DNA of 64,000 bases from Streptomyces sp. DH-12 (GCF_002899455.1 NZ_PPFB01000001.1:1736001-1800000), one strand, 5' to 3'; counted from the stretch's first letter, positions 1-8,680 are shown. The notes: generated from the sequence alone by a model not told the origin. Numbers and translations: made by a program.

Positions 1-45
1 GAAACTCCCGTGCGCCGGTTCGCGCGCCTCTGCGATCATCCTCGA

Positions 46-2217
46 ATGGCGCACGGTCTCGCATCACTGGTCATCCGGCACACCCACCGCATTCCCTCCC
101 CCGAGGGCTCCGCCGGGGAAGGCGCCACCGCCGCACGGCAGTTCGACGCGGCGCTGATGTCCGTGGGCTTCAAGCTCTCGGCGGAGCTGCTGGAGCGGCT
201 GTCCGGACTGTCCGAGGCCGCGGTCCTGCGCACCGCCCGGCGGACACTGCCCGTGGTGAGCGAAATGGTGGGCGACCACGTCCGGCACAACGCGTACTTC
301 ATCGACTTCCCGGCGAACGTCCCGGACACCGAAGAGTTCTGGATGCGGTGCGTGACGAAGGCGCTCGAAGACGACATGTCGCGCGAGAACGTGCTGAAAC
401 AGCTGGCGCACGGGGTGCTGAACCTGCTCAGTCTCCCCGCGTACGGCCGCTACCAGCACACGTACGAGCAGTTGCTCGCGGCGCAGGACGAGCTGATCGC
501 CTCGGCGGGCGACCGGGTGACCGTCCTGCACCTCGGACGGGACCTGGACGACGAACTCACCGATCTGTACCTGGCTCTGGCGGGCAGCACGACGCCGCTG
601 GGCGAGGAACACCTGCGCGACCTCAAGACCCTCGCCCAGCGGTGCGCGCTCGGACCGCAGCCGGAGTCGATCCCGGTCAGGGAGAACCGGGCCGTCGTCA
701 ACGAGGCACGTCTCCTGGCCGGCGCGGACCTCCTGCTCGACACCGTCACCGATGTGCTGCGGCTGGCCTGCGCCCTGTCGGGCGGCGACGTGACGCTGCG
801 GGAGCCGACCCGGTTCCGGTCCCTCCCGCGGCCGGTCCGCCGTGCCCTGCTCGCGGGCCTCGACGCCGTGGTCGCGGCGGACCCCGCCAAACTGGCCGAC
901 GTGCACGCGCACCGCGAGCCCTTCAAGCGGCTCGGTGAGCGGCTCCACCCGCACGAGTACCCGCACCGGCCGCACGCGGCCGAGGTGTTCGCCGTGGCCC
1001 GCGGGGAGAAGGAGGCGCGGTCCTTCGACAGCCGCGTCGAGGAACTGCTCGACGCGTACGACGTACCCGGTGCGGTGCGGCTGCTCCGGTCCGCGCCCGG
1101 CAAACTGTTCAGGGCCCTGGACCTCCTGCTGCGCATCGCCTCCGGACAGGAGGAGAGGGACGCGGTGGTGGCCGCCGCGGTGCGGGTCGCGCCCCAGGTC
1201 TCCGGCCGGGTCGTGCTGTCGGTCCGCGAGCACTTCCAGAACCGGGAACGGGAGACCGGCGAACCCCGGATCTTCGTCAGCCGGCGGGGCCATGGATGGG
1301 CCGCTCCCGACGCCCGACGGCCGGTGCCCGCGGCCGACCGCGACCGCCTCGTCGCCGCCCTCGACGCCGAGATGCGCCGCCGGCTCCCGGCACCGGGCCG
1401 GCTGCTGCTCGACCCCGACGTCCTCGACGTGGCGCTCCCGCTCAGCGGCAGGGCGGCGGCGGCAGGACTCGGCGTACTGCCGCGGGGCTCGGTCTCGGCG
1501 GTCGACGGGGAGCGGCTGCGTTTCTTCGTGTACTGGAAGGAGACCGGGAAACGGACCGACTACGATCTCTCGGCGCTGCTCCTCCACCCCGACTACAGCA
1601 CCGGCTCCTGGCTGTCCTACACCTCGCTCAAGACCGTCGGGGGCGTCCACTCGGGAGACATCACCGAGGCGCCCGAGGGGGCCTCGGAGTTCATCGAACT
1701 GTCCCTGGACCAGGTGCGCGGCACCTTCATCGTCCCGCAGGTCAACATCTACGCCGGCGAGGGCTTCGACGAGGTCGAGGAGTCGTTCTTCGGTTTCATG
1801 CTGCGCGACGGCGAGCGGAAGGGCCGGCCGTTCGAGCCGCGCACGGTGCGGACGAAGTCGGATCTGCGCGGCGCGGGCCGGGTGGCCCTGCCGATGGTGT
1901 TCCGGCGGGAGGACGACGGACGGTGGCGCGCCAAGTGGCTCCACCTGTACCTGAGGGGCATCTCCTCGGCCAACCGGGTCGAGGAGAACCAGGTGTCGGT
2001 GTCCAAGGTGGTGCGCGCCGTCGTGGAACGCGAGTACCTGACCGTGCGGTACCTGACCGGCCTGATGTCCGACCATGCCACGGCCGTGGAGCTGTGGGAC
2101 GGCGGACCGGTCCCGGACGAGCCCGTGATGTACATCGGCCTCGAACGCCCCGAGGGGCTGCACCCGGACTCCCGGGTCGTCACCCTCGAAAACCTGCGCG
2201 ACCTGATCCCGGACTGA
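46..2217 (+). CDS. Large protein with TerD-like C-terminal domain
   Basis: About 723 residues from ATG 46. An in-frame GTG at 10 is possible, but neither start has a clear ribosome binding site and the true start could lie left of the window. The first two thirds are mostly helical and I do not recognise a domain there. The last ~200 residues carry the beta-rich pattern of TerD/stress proteins: acidic surface, a GGVHSGD stretch and the FIELSLDQV, VNIYAGEGFDEVEESFFGFML strand succession with Asp/Glu that bind calcium in TerD relatives. It resembles the large Actinobacteria/Myxobacteria proteins named after MXAN_6230/SCO0854, but no CxxC RING-like pairs are visible, so it is at most a relative. 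Function unknown; an intracellular stress-related protein is a reasonable guess. It ends in a strong bidirectional terminator. Confidence 0.6.
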   Translation: MAHGLASLVIRHTHRIPSPEGSAGEGATAARQFDAALMSVGFKLSAELLERLSGLSEAAVLRTARRTLPVVSEMVGDHVRHNAYFIDFPANVPDTEEFWMRCVTKALEDDMSRENVLKQLAHGVLNLLSLPAYGRYQHTYEQLLAAQDELIASAGDRVTVLHLGRDLDDELTDLYLALAGSTTPLGEEHLRDLKTLAQRCALGPQPESIPVRENRAVVNEARLLAGADLLLDTVTDVLRLACALSGGDVTLREPTRFRSLPRPVRRALLAGLDAVVAADPAKLADVHAHREPFKRLGERLHPHEYPHRPHAAEVFAVARGEKEARSFDSRVEELLDAYDVPGAVRLLRSAPGKLFRALDLLLRIASGQEERDAVVAAAVRVAPQVSGRVVLSVREHFQNRERETGEPRIFVSRRGHGWAAPDARRPVPAADRDRLVAALDAEMRRRLPAPGRLLLDPDVLDVALPLSGRAAAAGLGVLPRGSVSAVDGERLRFFVYWKETGKRTDYDLSALLLHPDYSTGSWLSYTSLKTVGGVHSGDITEAPEGASEFIELSLDQVRGTFIVPQVNIYAGEGFDEVEESFFGFMLRDGERKGRPFEPRTVRTKSDLRGAGRVALPMVFRREDDGRWRAKWLHLYLRGISSANRVEENQVSVSKVVRAVVEREYLTVRYLTGLMSDHATAVELWDGGPVPDEPVMYIGLERPEGLHPDSRVVTLENLRDLIPD

Positions 2218-2309
2218 GTGCTAGCGTTGTCCACGGCAAGGCCATGAAAGGGCTTCCTTCTCAACTCCATTCTGAAAAAAGTTCTTTCGCTCTCCTTGCC
2301 CTCGGCGTC

Positions 2310-2354
2310 GCTCCGGGCGGCGCCCGCGCTCACCGCGCGGGCGCCGCCCGGAGC
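2310..2354. terminator. Strong bidirectional terminator hairpin
   Basis: A perfect 20-bp inverted repeat (arms 2310-2329 and 2335-2354) with a 5-nt loop TCACC, followed by TTCTTC. It lies between the converging TerD-like and GNAT genes. Confidence 0.9.
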
Positions 2355-2371
2355 TTCTTCACGGTGAGGGG

Positions 2372-3274
2372 CTAGGCCTGTCGGGCCGCCTCCGGGTGGA
2401 AGTTGACGCGTTCGCTGACGACGGGGAAGCCGGCCCTGGTGAAGGCGGCGGCCATGGGGGCGTTGCCCCGGTCCGTGGCCGCGCTGACGTGCTCCGCGCC
2501 CCGCTCGACGAGGAAGCGGGTGCATTCCACGAGCAGGTCGTAGGCATAGCCGTGCCCCCGCTGCTCCGGGACGACTCCGACGAAGCCGATGGCCGGTCCG
2601 GAGGGGTTGTGGACCGGGATGTGGATGCCGGCCAGGTCGCCCTCCGGCGTGTGCGCGGTCTGCCACCACTCGCGTGGGGAGGGGCACCAGTGGAAGAAGT
2701 CGAGTTCCTCCTGGGCGGCCTGGTCGAGGCCGCCCTCCTCCACGGCCTTGAGCGCGTGGGCGTCCAGGGTCACGGAGTGGATGCGGCGCAGGGCGTCGAA
2801 GAAGACGGTGTCGTCGGGTTCGGCGCTGAAGCGCAGGCGTCCGGGCCGGTCGGGCAGACCTCGCTCCGGGGTCCAGCGGTACAGGAAGCGTTCCACCAGG
2901 AGTTCGTACCCGGCGGCGCGTGCGGCGGCGAAGCGTGCCTCGGCGGGTGGGCGCAGGCCGGGCTCGTCCCGCCAGCCGCCGGGCAGGTTGATCTCGAGTT
3001 CGACCTGCCAGGGGGCGGAGCGCAGGAGTGCGGCCCCCGCCTCCTCCTCGCCCCCGGCCACGTCGAACCAGTTGATGGTGACGGGCTCCGGGTCGTCGGG
3101 CCCGCCCCACCACGCGCCGCGCGCCACGACCTCGCCGTCGCGCAGGGCGACGCGCTTCCAGTCGGGGCGGAACCGGGTGCGCCGGTGGGCCTCACGGGCG
3201 CCCAGCGGGTCGGGGAGAACGTCGAAGAGGTGGGCGTCGCTCGCGGAGAGCGTGCGGATGACCGGATCGGTCAT
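2372..3274 (-). CDS. GNAT family N-acetyltransferase
   Basis: 300 residues. The C-terminal half holds the acetyl-CoA binding motif A, VVPEQRGHGYAYDLL (about residues 223-237), followed by the TDRGNAPMAAAFTRAGF element typical of the GNAT fold. The N-terminal half looks like a degenerate first GNAT repeat, as is common in ~300-residue actinobacterial members. The start MTDPVIRTL is preceded by GAGGAA (ATCCCGGAGGAATCC in the leader), a good ribosome binding site. The acyl acceptor cannot be deduced. It stands alone and converges on the TerD-like gene. Confidence 0.85.
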   Translation of the reverse strand: MTDPVIRTLSASDAHLFDVLPDPLGAREAHRRTRFRPDWKRVALRDGEVVARGAWWGGPDDPEPVTINWFDVAGGEEEAGAALLRSAPWQVELEINLPGGWRDEPGLRPPAEARFAAARAAGYELLVERFLYRWTPERGLPDRPGRLRFSAEPDDTVFFDALRRIHSVTLDAHALKAVEEGGLDQAAQEELDFFHWCPSPREWWQTAHTPEGDLAGIHIPVHNPSGPAIGFVGVVPEQRGHGYAYDLLVECTRFLVERGAEHVSAATDRGNAPMAAAFTRAGFPVVSERVNFHPEAARQA

Positions 3275-3494
3275 GGATTCCTCCGGGATGCAGCTGCTGC
3301 TCGAAGCGCTCCCGGTCAGAACTCGTCAAGCACGCCGGGACAGCGGGGAAGGGAGCGCTGGAAAGGTGTGAACCGCACGGCACTCGCCTCCTTCCGTCCG
3401 TCTCAGGGCGTGGAGGCACACGGTACGCGGGCGCCCTCATCACGTCCACACGTTGCGCCGGGTCCCGCCCCGTCCCGCGTCCGGTGCAGAGCCG

Positions 3495-3880
3495 TCAGGG
3501 CCGCCGCCGGGGGGATCCGGGCTCGGCCGTGAAGGTGACCAGGGACCGGTGCGGTTCCGTCGGGACGTCGAACGTCTGCTGGGTGACGGTCAGTTCGCCG
3601 ACGGCCGGGTGGGCGAGGGCGTGGACGTCGCGGCCGCAGGGGGCGACGGTGCGGGCGTCCCAGAGCGCGACGAACTCCGGGCTCCGGGAAGCCAGTTCGG
3701 CGATCAGGGCGGCGAGGTACGGGTCCCCCGGGTTGCGGGCCGTGAGGATGCGCAGGTTGCCGACCACCGCGCCCTCGTGTTCCCCGTCCACCTGCCGGGC
3801 CAGGGCGCCTTCGAGATCCGCCGCGAGGGCAGCGGCTTCGGGCTCTCCCGCCGGGCGCCGTTCTCCCGTACCTGAGCGTC
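3495..3880 (-). pseudogene. Truncated C-terminal remnant of a MmyB-like XRE regulator
   Basis: The minus strand reads about 125 residues matching the second half of the MmyB-like ligand-binding domain that follows the HTH in many Streptomyces XRE regulators: a region with GNLRILTARNPGDPYLAAL, then LASRSPEFVALWDA, HALAHPAVGELTV and SLVTFTAEPGSP, ending at a stop at 3495. The HTH and the first half of the domain are absent: the homology stops abruptly near 3880, just before the oppositely oriented nucleotidyltransferase begins at 3900. No start codon or ribosome binding site precedes the fragment. I infer a 5' truncation, probably when the neighbouring gene was inserted or by deletion. Confidence 0.75.
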
Positions 3881-3899
3881 GCCGGGAGACACTCGTGCG

Positions 3900-4676
3900 G
3901 TGGATCAGGTACGAGGAGTCGTGGAGCTCGTCGCCCGTGTGCTGGGCCGGGAGGTCATCGGTGTCTACCTCCACGGCTCCTCCGTGCTCGGCGGGCTCAA
4001 GCCGGCCAGTGACGTGGACGTGCTGGCCGTCTCCCGGCGCCGGCTGGACGAGGAGGAACGGCGGCTCCTGCTCAGCGGGCTGCTCCGGATCTCCGGCATG
4101 CGGGACGGCGTCCGCCCGGTCGAGCTCACTGTCGTCGTCCAGTCCGAGGTACGCCCGTGGCGGTACCCGCCGACCTGCGACTTCCTCTACGGCGAGTGGC
4201 TGTGGGCGGAGTACGGGGCCGGGAAGGTGCCTCGCCCGGAGCCGATGCCCGACCTGGCCCTGCTGATCACCGCGACGCTGGCCGGCGACCACCCCCTCAC
4301 CGGCCGGCCCCCGGCACAGGTCCTCGATCCGGTCCCGCACGCCGACCTGATCCGGGCGAGCACGGCGGGCATCCCCGGCCTGCTCGACGACCTGGACAGC
4401 GACACCCGGAACGTCCTGCTGACCCTCGCCCGCGTCTGGGCCACGCTCGCCACGGGCCGCATTCTGCCGAAGGACGCCGCCGCCGACTGGGCACTCCCCC
4501 GTCTGCCGCCCGAACAGCGCCCCGTCCTCGAACACGCCAGGCAGCTCTATCTCAACTCCTCCTACGCGGAGGAGAGATGGAGCGAGCCACTGCGCGCGCA
4601 GGTGCGTCTCCACGTGGACCACGTGCTCACCGAGATCGGCCGCCTGCACGGGCCGGGGCGATTCACCGTGCGGTAA
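3900..4676 (+). CDS. AadA-like aminoglycoside nucleotidyltransferase family protein (DUF4111)
   Basis: 258 residues from GTG 3900, with GGGAG at 3884-3888. Residues 25-41 contain the nucleotidyltransferase signature HGSSVLGGLKPASDVDVL: the Gly-Ser pair holds the nucleotide phosphates and Asp38/Asp40 are the expected metal ligands. The remainder fits the DUF4111 helical domain of ANT(3'')/AadA and ANT(9) enzymes, including a C-terminal VLLTLARVWATLATGRILPKDAAADW segment. These enzymes adenylylate streptomycin and/or spectinomycin. Many chromosomal actinobacterial homologues are only weakly active or of unknown substrate. It sits alone, immediately downstream of a regulator remnant, which may point to local rearrangement. 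Family assignment is firm; substrate is not. Confidence 0.85.
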   Translation: MDQVRGVVELVARVLGREVIGVYLHGSSVLGGLKPASDVDVLAVSRRRLDEEERRLLLSGLLRISGMRDGVRPVELTVVVQSEVRPWRYPPTCDFLYGEWLWAEYGAGKVPRPEPMPDLALLITATLAGDHPLTGRPPAQVLDPVPHADLIRASTAGIPGLLDDLDSDTRNVLLTLARVWATLATGRILPKDAAADWALPRLPPEQRPVLEHARQLYLNSSYAEERWSEPLRAQVRLHVDHVLTEIGRLHGPGRFTVR

Positions 4677-4877
4677 GGGCCGAGGCAGGCGGCACGGGGG
4701 CGGATCCCCTGAAAGCGGTGGAAACCCCCGCCCGGTGGAGGAGAGCCATCTGGTCGCGTCGTTCACCGGCGGACGGAACGGGAACGCATCACCCGGGCCG
4801 TCACCGATCTGCAGAGGTCCCGCGCCGCCGCCCGCCCCGACGGGCGGGCCGTCGGGGCGAAGCCGCCGTCCGGGGGG

Positions 4878-5339
4878 TCACTCCAGCCACGTTCCGTCGC
4901 GCATGACGACTCTTCCGCGCAGTTCCGGCACGCCACGCCATGCCCGCACGGTCCTCGGAACCACGCGTACGTACAGGTAGGGCTCCTCTTCCGCGCGCGG
5001 ATCCCATCCGAACTTGGCGGCGAACGCCTCCGCCGCGTCGTCGGGCGCCTCGCGGTCGGGGAAGCACTCCGCCTCGCCCTGGAGGAGCACCACGTCGAAG
5101 GTGTCCGGCAGCGCCAGACGCACACGCGGCTCCGTGCGGACGTTCCGCACGGCCGCGGACGCGGCACCGGTGCACATCCACACCGCTCGCCCGTCCCACA
5201 GGAACCACAACGGCACCTGATGCGGCCCGTGATCAGGGTGAGCCGTCGACAGCCACACGTCCCGCTCGGTGCCGAGCCGCTCGATCACGTCGCGCACGCG
5301 CTCCGCCGTACCGCGACGAGCGGTCTCCGTGGGTTCCAT
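4878..5339 (-). CDS. Pyridoxamine 5'-phosphate oxidase-fold flavoprotein
   Basis: 153 residues. The split-barrel pattern is clear: DVWLSTAHPDHGPHQVPLWFLWDGRAVWMCT, then NVRTEPRVRLALPD, VVLLQGEAE and a final YLYVRVVPRTVRAW. This is the PPOX/F420-dependent split beta-barrel superfamily, whose actinobacterial members bind FMN or coenzyme F420 and reduce diverse substrates. The cofactor cannot be fixed from sequence. Length is normal. It has no operon partner; the 200 bp on its 3' side up to the AadA-like gene show no gene. Confidence 0.8.
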   Translation of the reverse strand: MEPTETARRGTAERVRDVIERLGTERDVWLSTAHPDHGPHQVPLWFLWDGRAVWMCTGAASAAVRNVRTEPRVRLALPDTFDVVLLQGEAECFPDREAPDDAAEAFAAKFGWDPRAEEEPYLYVRVVPRTVRAWRGVPELRGRVVMRDGTWLE

Positions 5340-5875
5340 GAAGATCGACCTTAGGCGGCGATGCCGCGCGCCGCTGGGAGGAGCACCTCCTTCTGCGTGA
5401 GCGCGTCGTCGAGCACCTCGGCCATCTTCCGGAGCCCGTCTGACGGAGGGCCGGGGTCAGCCTGCACGAGGACACCCGCCTCGAGGCCGGGCCGGCGAGC
5501 GTGCCCTGGCAGGCCTCCGCCCGGTACCGCATTGGAGTCCTGGTCGCGGCACAGCATCACGTTCGGCTCGCGGCCGGGCGTGCTGTGGATCGGGACGCCC
5601 GCGGGGCGTTGTCCGAAGTGGACGTCGAGGCCCGGGAACCGGTCGATCATGCCGTGTCGTCCGGGTCCCGGACGACGGCGCCGAACTGGAGACCCACCTC
5701 GTCGTGACCGACGGCACCCGCACGTGGGAGGCGGACGATCCGGCCACGGCGGCCGAGGCCGACGCGTGACGGCAACTCCCTTTCTCTCAGCGCTACATGA
5801 ACTGCACGGTCACAGGTTTCCGGCCGCGGATCCGGAGCAGAGGGGTAGAGGCCACTGGGGAGGGGTTTCCATCGC
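5340..5875. other. Gene-poor stretch with possible coding remnants
   Basis: No convincing complete gene. On the minus strand a 99-codon open frame (5351-5650, starting ATGATCGACCGG) has G/C-rich third positions and a protein-like C-terminal half, but no recognisable family. On the plus strand the 37 codons before a stop at 5767-5769 (ending DPATAAEADA) also show coding-type third positions but lack a start. The two readings overlap only in part. Decayed genes seem more likely than functional ones. Confidence 0.4.
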
Positions 5876-6331
5876 ATGCCTGTGTTCCGCCGCTGTACCC
5901 GCGCCACCGTCGAGACCGCGCCGGCACAGAGACCGGCCTTCGCTGTCACCCTCGAGGACTTGCGGGCACTCGAACGCATCACGAGCCACGCGCGCACCCA
6001 ACTGGCGCGGCACGCCGGAGAAAGGGACCTGGGCGTCATCGACCAGGCCAGCGGCTACTGGTTGATGCTGACGCTGTCGGAGCGCGCCGGCGCCGCCCGT
6101 GCTCTCGGCCACGCCGGAATACCGATGCTCGTGGAAGAGGCCGAAACGGTGCGGACGGTGCTGTTGAACCTCGAGTCCTACGGTGGGGAGACGACGGCGC
6201 TCGCCGAGGGCCACGAGCTGCTCGACCGCATCACCCTGCTGAGTCAACTGCCGCGTTCCGCCAGCCACGTCGGGGGTGTGCTCACGCTGCCGGACGAGGC
6301 TCCGGAGGCCGACGCCCTGTCCGTCACGTGA
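5876..6331 (+). CDS. Hypothetical protein
   Basis: 151 residues from ATG 5876, preceded by a GGGGAGGGG tract. Mostly helical, soluble; contains VTLEDLRALERITSHARTQLARHAGE and a GYWLMLTLSERAGAARALGHAGIP segment, with no transmembrane helix. I do not recognise a family. It converges with the ATP-binding gene at 6353, leaving 21 bp. Codon use is typical of the chromosome. Confidence 0.6.
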   Translation: MPVFRRCTRATVETAPAQRPAFAVTLEDLRALERITSHARTQLARHAGERDLGVIDQASGYWLMLTLSERAGAARALGHAGIPMLVEEAETVRTVLLNLESYGGETTALAEGHELLDRITLLSQLPRSASHVGGVLTLPDEAPEADALSVT

Positions 6332-6352
6332 TTCTGCAGGGGTCCGGCCCGG

Positions 6353-6826
6353 TCACTCCAGAGGGACTTCGCACCAGACCGTCTTCGTGTACGGGTCCCC
6401 GGCGGTCGTGCCCCAGTGGGTGGACAGGGACTCGACCAGGAGCAGGCCCCGGCCGGACTCCCCAGCGGGATCGGCCGGGGTGAGGGCGCCGGGGAGCGGG
6501 GGGCTGCGGTCCGGGCGGGCGTCGGTGACCTCGATACGGAGCGTGGCGTCCTCCGCGTACAGGGTCAGGCGGAGGGCGACGTCACGGCCCGGCACCCGCC
6601 CGTGCCGCACGGCGTTCGTCGCCAGCTCGGCCACCAGCAGGGACGCCGTCCGGTTGCCCTCGGAGTCGTACGGCCAGCCCCACGTCGCCAGTCGCTCCGC
6701 CGTGAGGCGCCGGGCCAGCCGGGCGCCCCTGGCCGTGGCCGACAGGCGGATGCGGAAGTGGCGGGTGGGTCCGGCGTGTTCGTTCACCGGGGCGATCTCG
6801 ACGTCCATGTCACTCAGCGTGTCCAT
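6353..6826 (-). CDS. RsbW/SpoIIAB-like ATP-binding regulatory protein
   Basis: 157 residues. The start MDTLSDMDVEIAP is chosen because GGCGGAG lies just upstream of ATG 6826; the open frame itself extends further. The GHKL ATPase signatures are present: N box ELATNAVRHGR, a D-x-R strand (RIEVTDARPD) and G box ESGRGLLLVESLS. There is no histidine-phosphotransfer domain, so it is a stand-alone HATPase like anti-sigma factors. In Streptomyces such single-domain proteins commonly lie beside XRE/DUF397 pairs (the abaA/whiJ-type loci), as here, where it is divergent from the XRE gene across 130 bp. Its partner (sigma factor, anti-anti-sigma or the DUF397 protein) is unknown. Confidence 0.85.
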   Translation of the reverse strand: MDTLSDMDVEIAPVNEHAGPTRHFRIRLSATARGARLARRLTAERLATWGWPYDSEGNRTASLLVAELATNAVRHGRVPGRDVALRLTLYAEDATLRIEVTDARPDRSPPLPGALTPADPAGESGRGLLLVESLSTHWGTTAGDPYTKTVWCEVPLE

Positions 6827-6956
6827 CCGGCTCCGCCGTGAACAGTCCCGGCGGTCGGACCCGGACGCGCCGTACGGAAGCCGTCCGGGCCTGTCCGGGT
6901 CGCGACGCGTGACATCCCGCTCCCTCCGTGAGTTGAACCCGCGGAGGTGTGGGGAC

Positions 6957-7781
6957 ATGAGCGTGGAACCTTACGGAGCGGACGAGGAGTCGGCGGCCGT
7001 CCTGCGGACCGTCGGCCGCGTCATCAAGATGTGCCGGGAGCGGGCGGGGCTGACCCAGGCCGGCCTCGGCGCGCAGATCGGCTACAGCGAGGAGCAGGTC
7101 TCCTCCGTCGAGCGGGGACGCAGGGCGCCGATGGAAGAGTTCCTCGACGCGGCCGACCGCGTTCTTGAGGCCAAGGGCCTCATCAACGCCCTCAAGGGCG
7201 ATGTGGAGAAGGCCCGCTTCCCGAAGAAGGTGCGGGACCTCGCCAAGCTGGAGGCGGAGGCCGTCGAGATCTGCGCCTATGACAACTCCGTGGTCAACGG
7301 CCTGCTTCAGACGGAGGAGTATCAGCGGGCCGTGTTCCGTTCACGGCGGCCCGCCTTCACCGAGGAGGAGGTCGACCAACTGGTCGGTGCCAGGCTGGCC
7401 AGGCAGGAGATCGTGCGGCGGATCGACACCGCCTTCACCTTCGTGCACGACGAGGCCGCGCTTCGACGGCCCGTCGGGGGCAAGATGGTTCTGCGGCGCC
7501 AGCTCGAACGGCTGTTGGAGGTCGGGCGGATGCGGAACGTCGAGATCCAGGTCCTGCCCCTGGACTCCGAGGACAACGGCGGACTGGACGGTCCCTTCCA
7601 CCTGCTGCGGCTCAGGGACGGCGCCACCGTGGGGCACAGCGACATTCAGCTCGTCAGCCGGCTGACCTCGGACCGGCGAGAGATCCAGATCCTCGAACTG
7701 CGCTATGGGATCATCCGGGCACAGGCCCTCACGCCCCGCACGTCACTGACCTACATCGAGAAGCTGCTGGGAGAGACATGA
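6957..7781 (+). CDS. WhiJ/Scr1-like XRE regulator with DUF5753 domain
   Basis: 274 residues from ATG 6957, with a strong GGAGGTGTGGGG ribosome binding site. Residues ~15-75 form an XRE HTH (VGRVIKMCRERAGLTQAGLGAQIGYSEEQVSSVERGRR). The rest is the DUF5753 domain: EICAYDNSVVNGLLQTEEYQRAVF, then LVGARLARQEIV and EIQVLPLDSEDNGGLDGPFHLLRL. These proteins are DNA-binding regulators of Streptomyces development and secondary metabolism, and are usually encoded with a small DUF397 protein. The stop overlaps the DUF397 start (ATGA), so the two are translationally coupled. It is divergent from the ATP-binding gene and probably controls the shared intergenic region. Confidence 0.9.
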   Translation: MSVEPYGADEESAAVLRTVGRVIKMCRERAGLTQAGLGAQIGYSEEQVSSVERGRRAPMEEFLDAADRVLEAKGLINALKGDVEKARFPKKVRDLAKLEAEAVEICAYDNSVVNGLLQTEEYQRAVFRSRRPAFTEEEVDQLVGARLARQEIVRRIDTAFTFVHDEAALRRPVGGKMVLRRQLERLLEVGRMRNVEIQVLPLDSEDNGGLDGPFHLLRLRDGATVGHSDIQLVSRLTSDRREIQILELRYGIIRAQALTPRTSLTYIEKLLGET

Positions 7782-7975
7782 CTGCGCAGTCCCGCACGGA
7801 ACCGACCTGGCGCAAGAGCAGCTACAGCAACCCCGACGGTGCCGCCTGCGTCGAGGTGGCCACGGCACCCCGCACCATCCACGTCCGCGACTCCAAACAC
7901 ATAGGCGGCCCCCACCTCACCTTCGCCCCCGCCCCCTGGGCCGCCTTCCTCCCCTACGCCTCCGGACGCCGATGA
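7778..7975 (+). CDS. DUF397 small protein (WhiJ-partner type)
   Basis: 65 residues. Shows the DUF397 signature WRKSSYSNPDGAACVEVA followed by VRDSKH and a C-terminal FAPAPWAAFL. Proteins of this family are encoded next to XRE/DUF5753 regulators and are thought to modulate them. The start overlaps the XRE stop by 4 nt and its own stop overlaps the following gene by 4 nt, giving a three-gene coupled unit. Confidence 0.92.
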   Translation: MTAQSRTEPTWRKSSYSNPDGAACVEVATAPRTIHVRDSKHIGGPHLTFAPAPWAAFLPYASGRR

Positions 7976-8622
7976 CCCGACCGCCCACCGCCGCCCAGCG
8001 CCGGCTGATCGAGGCCGCCGATCCCGGGACCGGGCGTCTCAAGGGGACCGAGGCCCAGCTCACCGCGCTGGTGAAGCGCGGGCTCGCCTTCCGGCACCCT
8101 CGGCCGCCGCACGACCACTTCCTCACGCCCGCCGGGCACCGGGTACGCGAGGCACAGGACGAACCACCCGAGCCGAGCGAGCCGCAGGCCGGGGCTCAGG
8201 CGCCCGCCGCCACCGCGGGCGTCTTCAGCGCCCGCGCCGGCGGCGAGGCCGTACCCCCCGCCGAGGGTCCCGCCCGCACGCGGGAGGTCCGCAGCGCCTG
8301 GCACGGCATGCTCGAACTGCGCCGCATGACCAACCCCGACGGGTCGACCGACCGGCCCTGCGGCTGGGAGCGCACGCACCTCGTGCAGGCCGCCGCGCTC
8401 GCGCTGGAGGCGGCCGGGCACCGGCCGGCAGGAGCGGACGGTGAGGGCGGCTACCGGGTGCGGGACACCCCGCAGCCGGAGGCCGTCGCCGTGGACGCGC
8501 CGGACGCCGCCGCGTTGCGGGCCTGCGCACGGACGCTGGAGGGGGCCGGCTGGCAGGCCGGTGAGTACACGGAACCCAGGACGCGGAGGCGCTACCTCCT
8601 GGCCTCTCCGCGCCGCGTCTGA
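7972..8622 (+). CDS. Hypothetical protein coupled to the XRE-DUF397 pair
   Basis: 216 residues, starting in the DUF397 stop codon (ATGA). The N-terminal ~60 residues (AAQRRLIEAADPGTGRLKGTEAQLTALVKRGLA, then FLTPAGHRVRE) look like a winged-helix-type segment: a helix-turn with L-T-P-A-G-xx-V-R, as in many Streptomyces proteins. After an Ala/Pro-rich linker comes a second block with RMTNPDGSTDRPCGWERTHLVQAAALALEAAGHRP. I cannot name its function. Tight coupling suggests it acts with the regulator pair. Confidence 0.7.
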   Translation: MTRPPTAAQRRLIEAADPGTGRLKGTEAQLTALVKRGLAFRHPRPPHDHFLTPAGHRVREAQDEPPEPSEPQAGAQAPAATAGVFSARAGGEAVPPAEGPARTREVRSAWHGMLELRRMTNPDGSTDRPCGWERTHLVQAAALALEAAGHRPAGADGEGGYRVRDTPQPEAVAVDAPDAAALRACARTLEGAGWQAGEYTEPRTRRRYLLASPRRV

Positions 8623-8680
8623 GGGGCGTGCCAGGATCGGTGGATCGGGCGACGATCCGGACAGGTGTGAAGGGGACGCA

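Noticed and set aside
64..2163. 699-codon minus-strand open frame
   Set aside because: Antisense shadow of the TerD-like gene, His/Arg/Gln-rich without start signals.
6353..6826. Histidine kinase fragment
   Set aside because: Only the GHKL ATPase domain is present, of normal RsbW length with its own start; no dimerisation/phosphotransfer helix has been lost.
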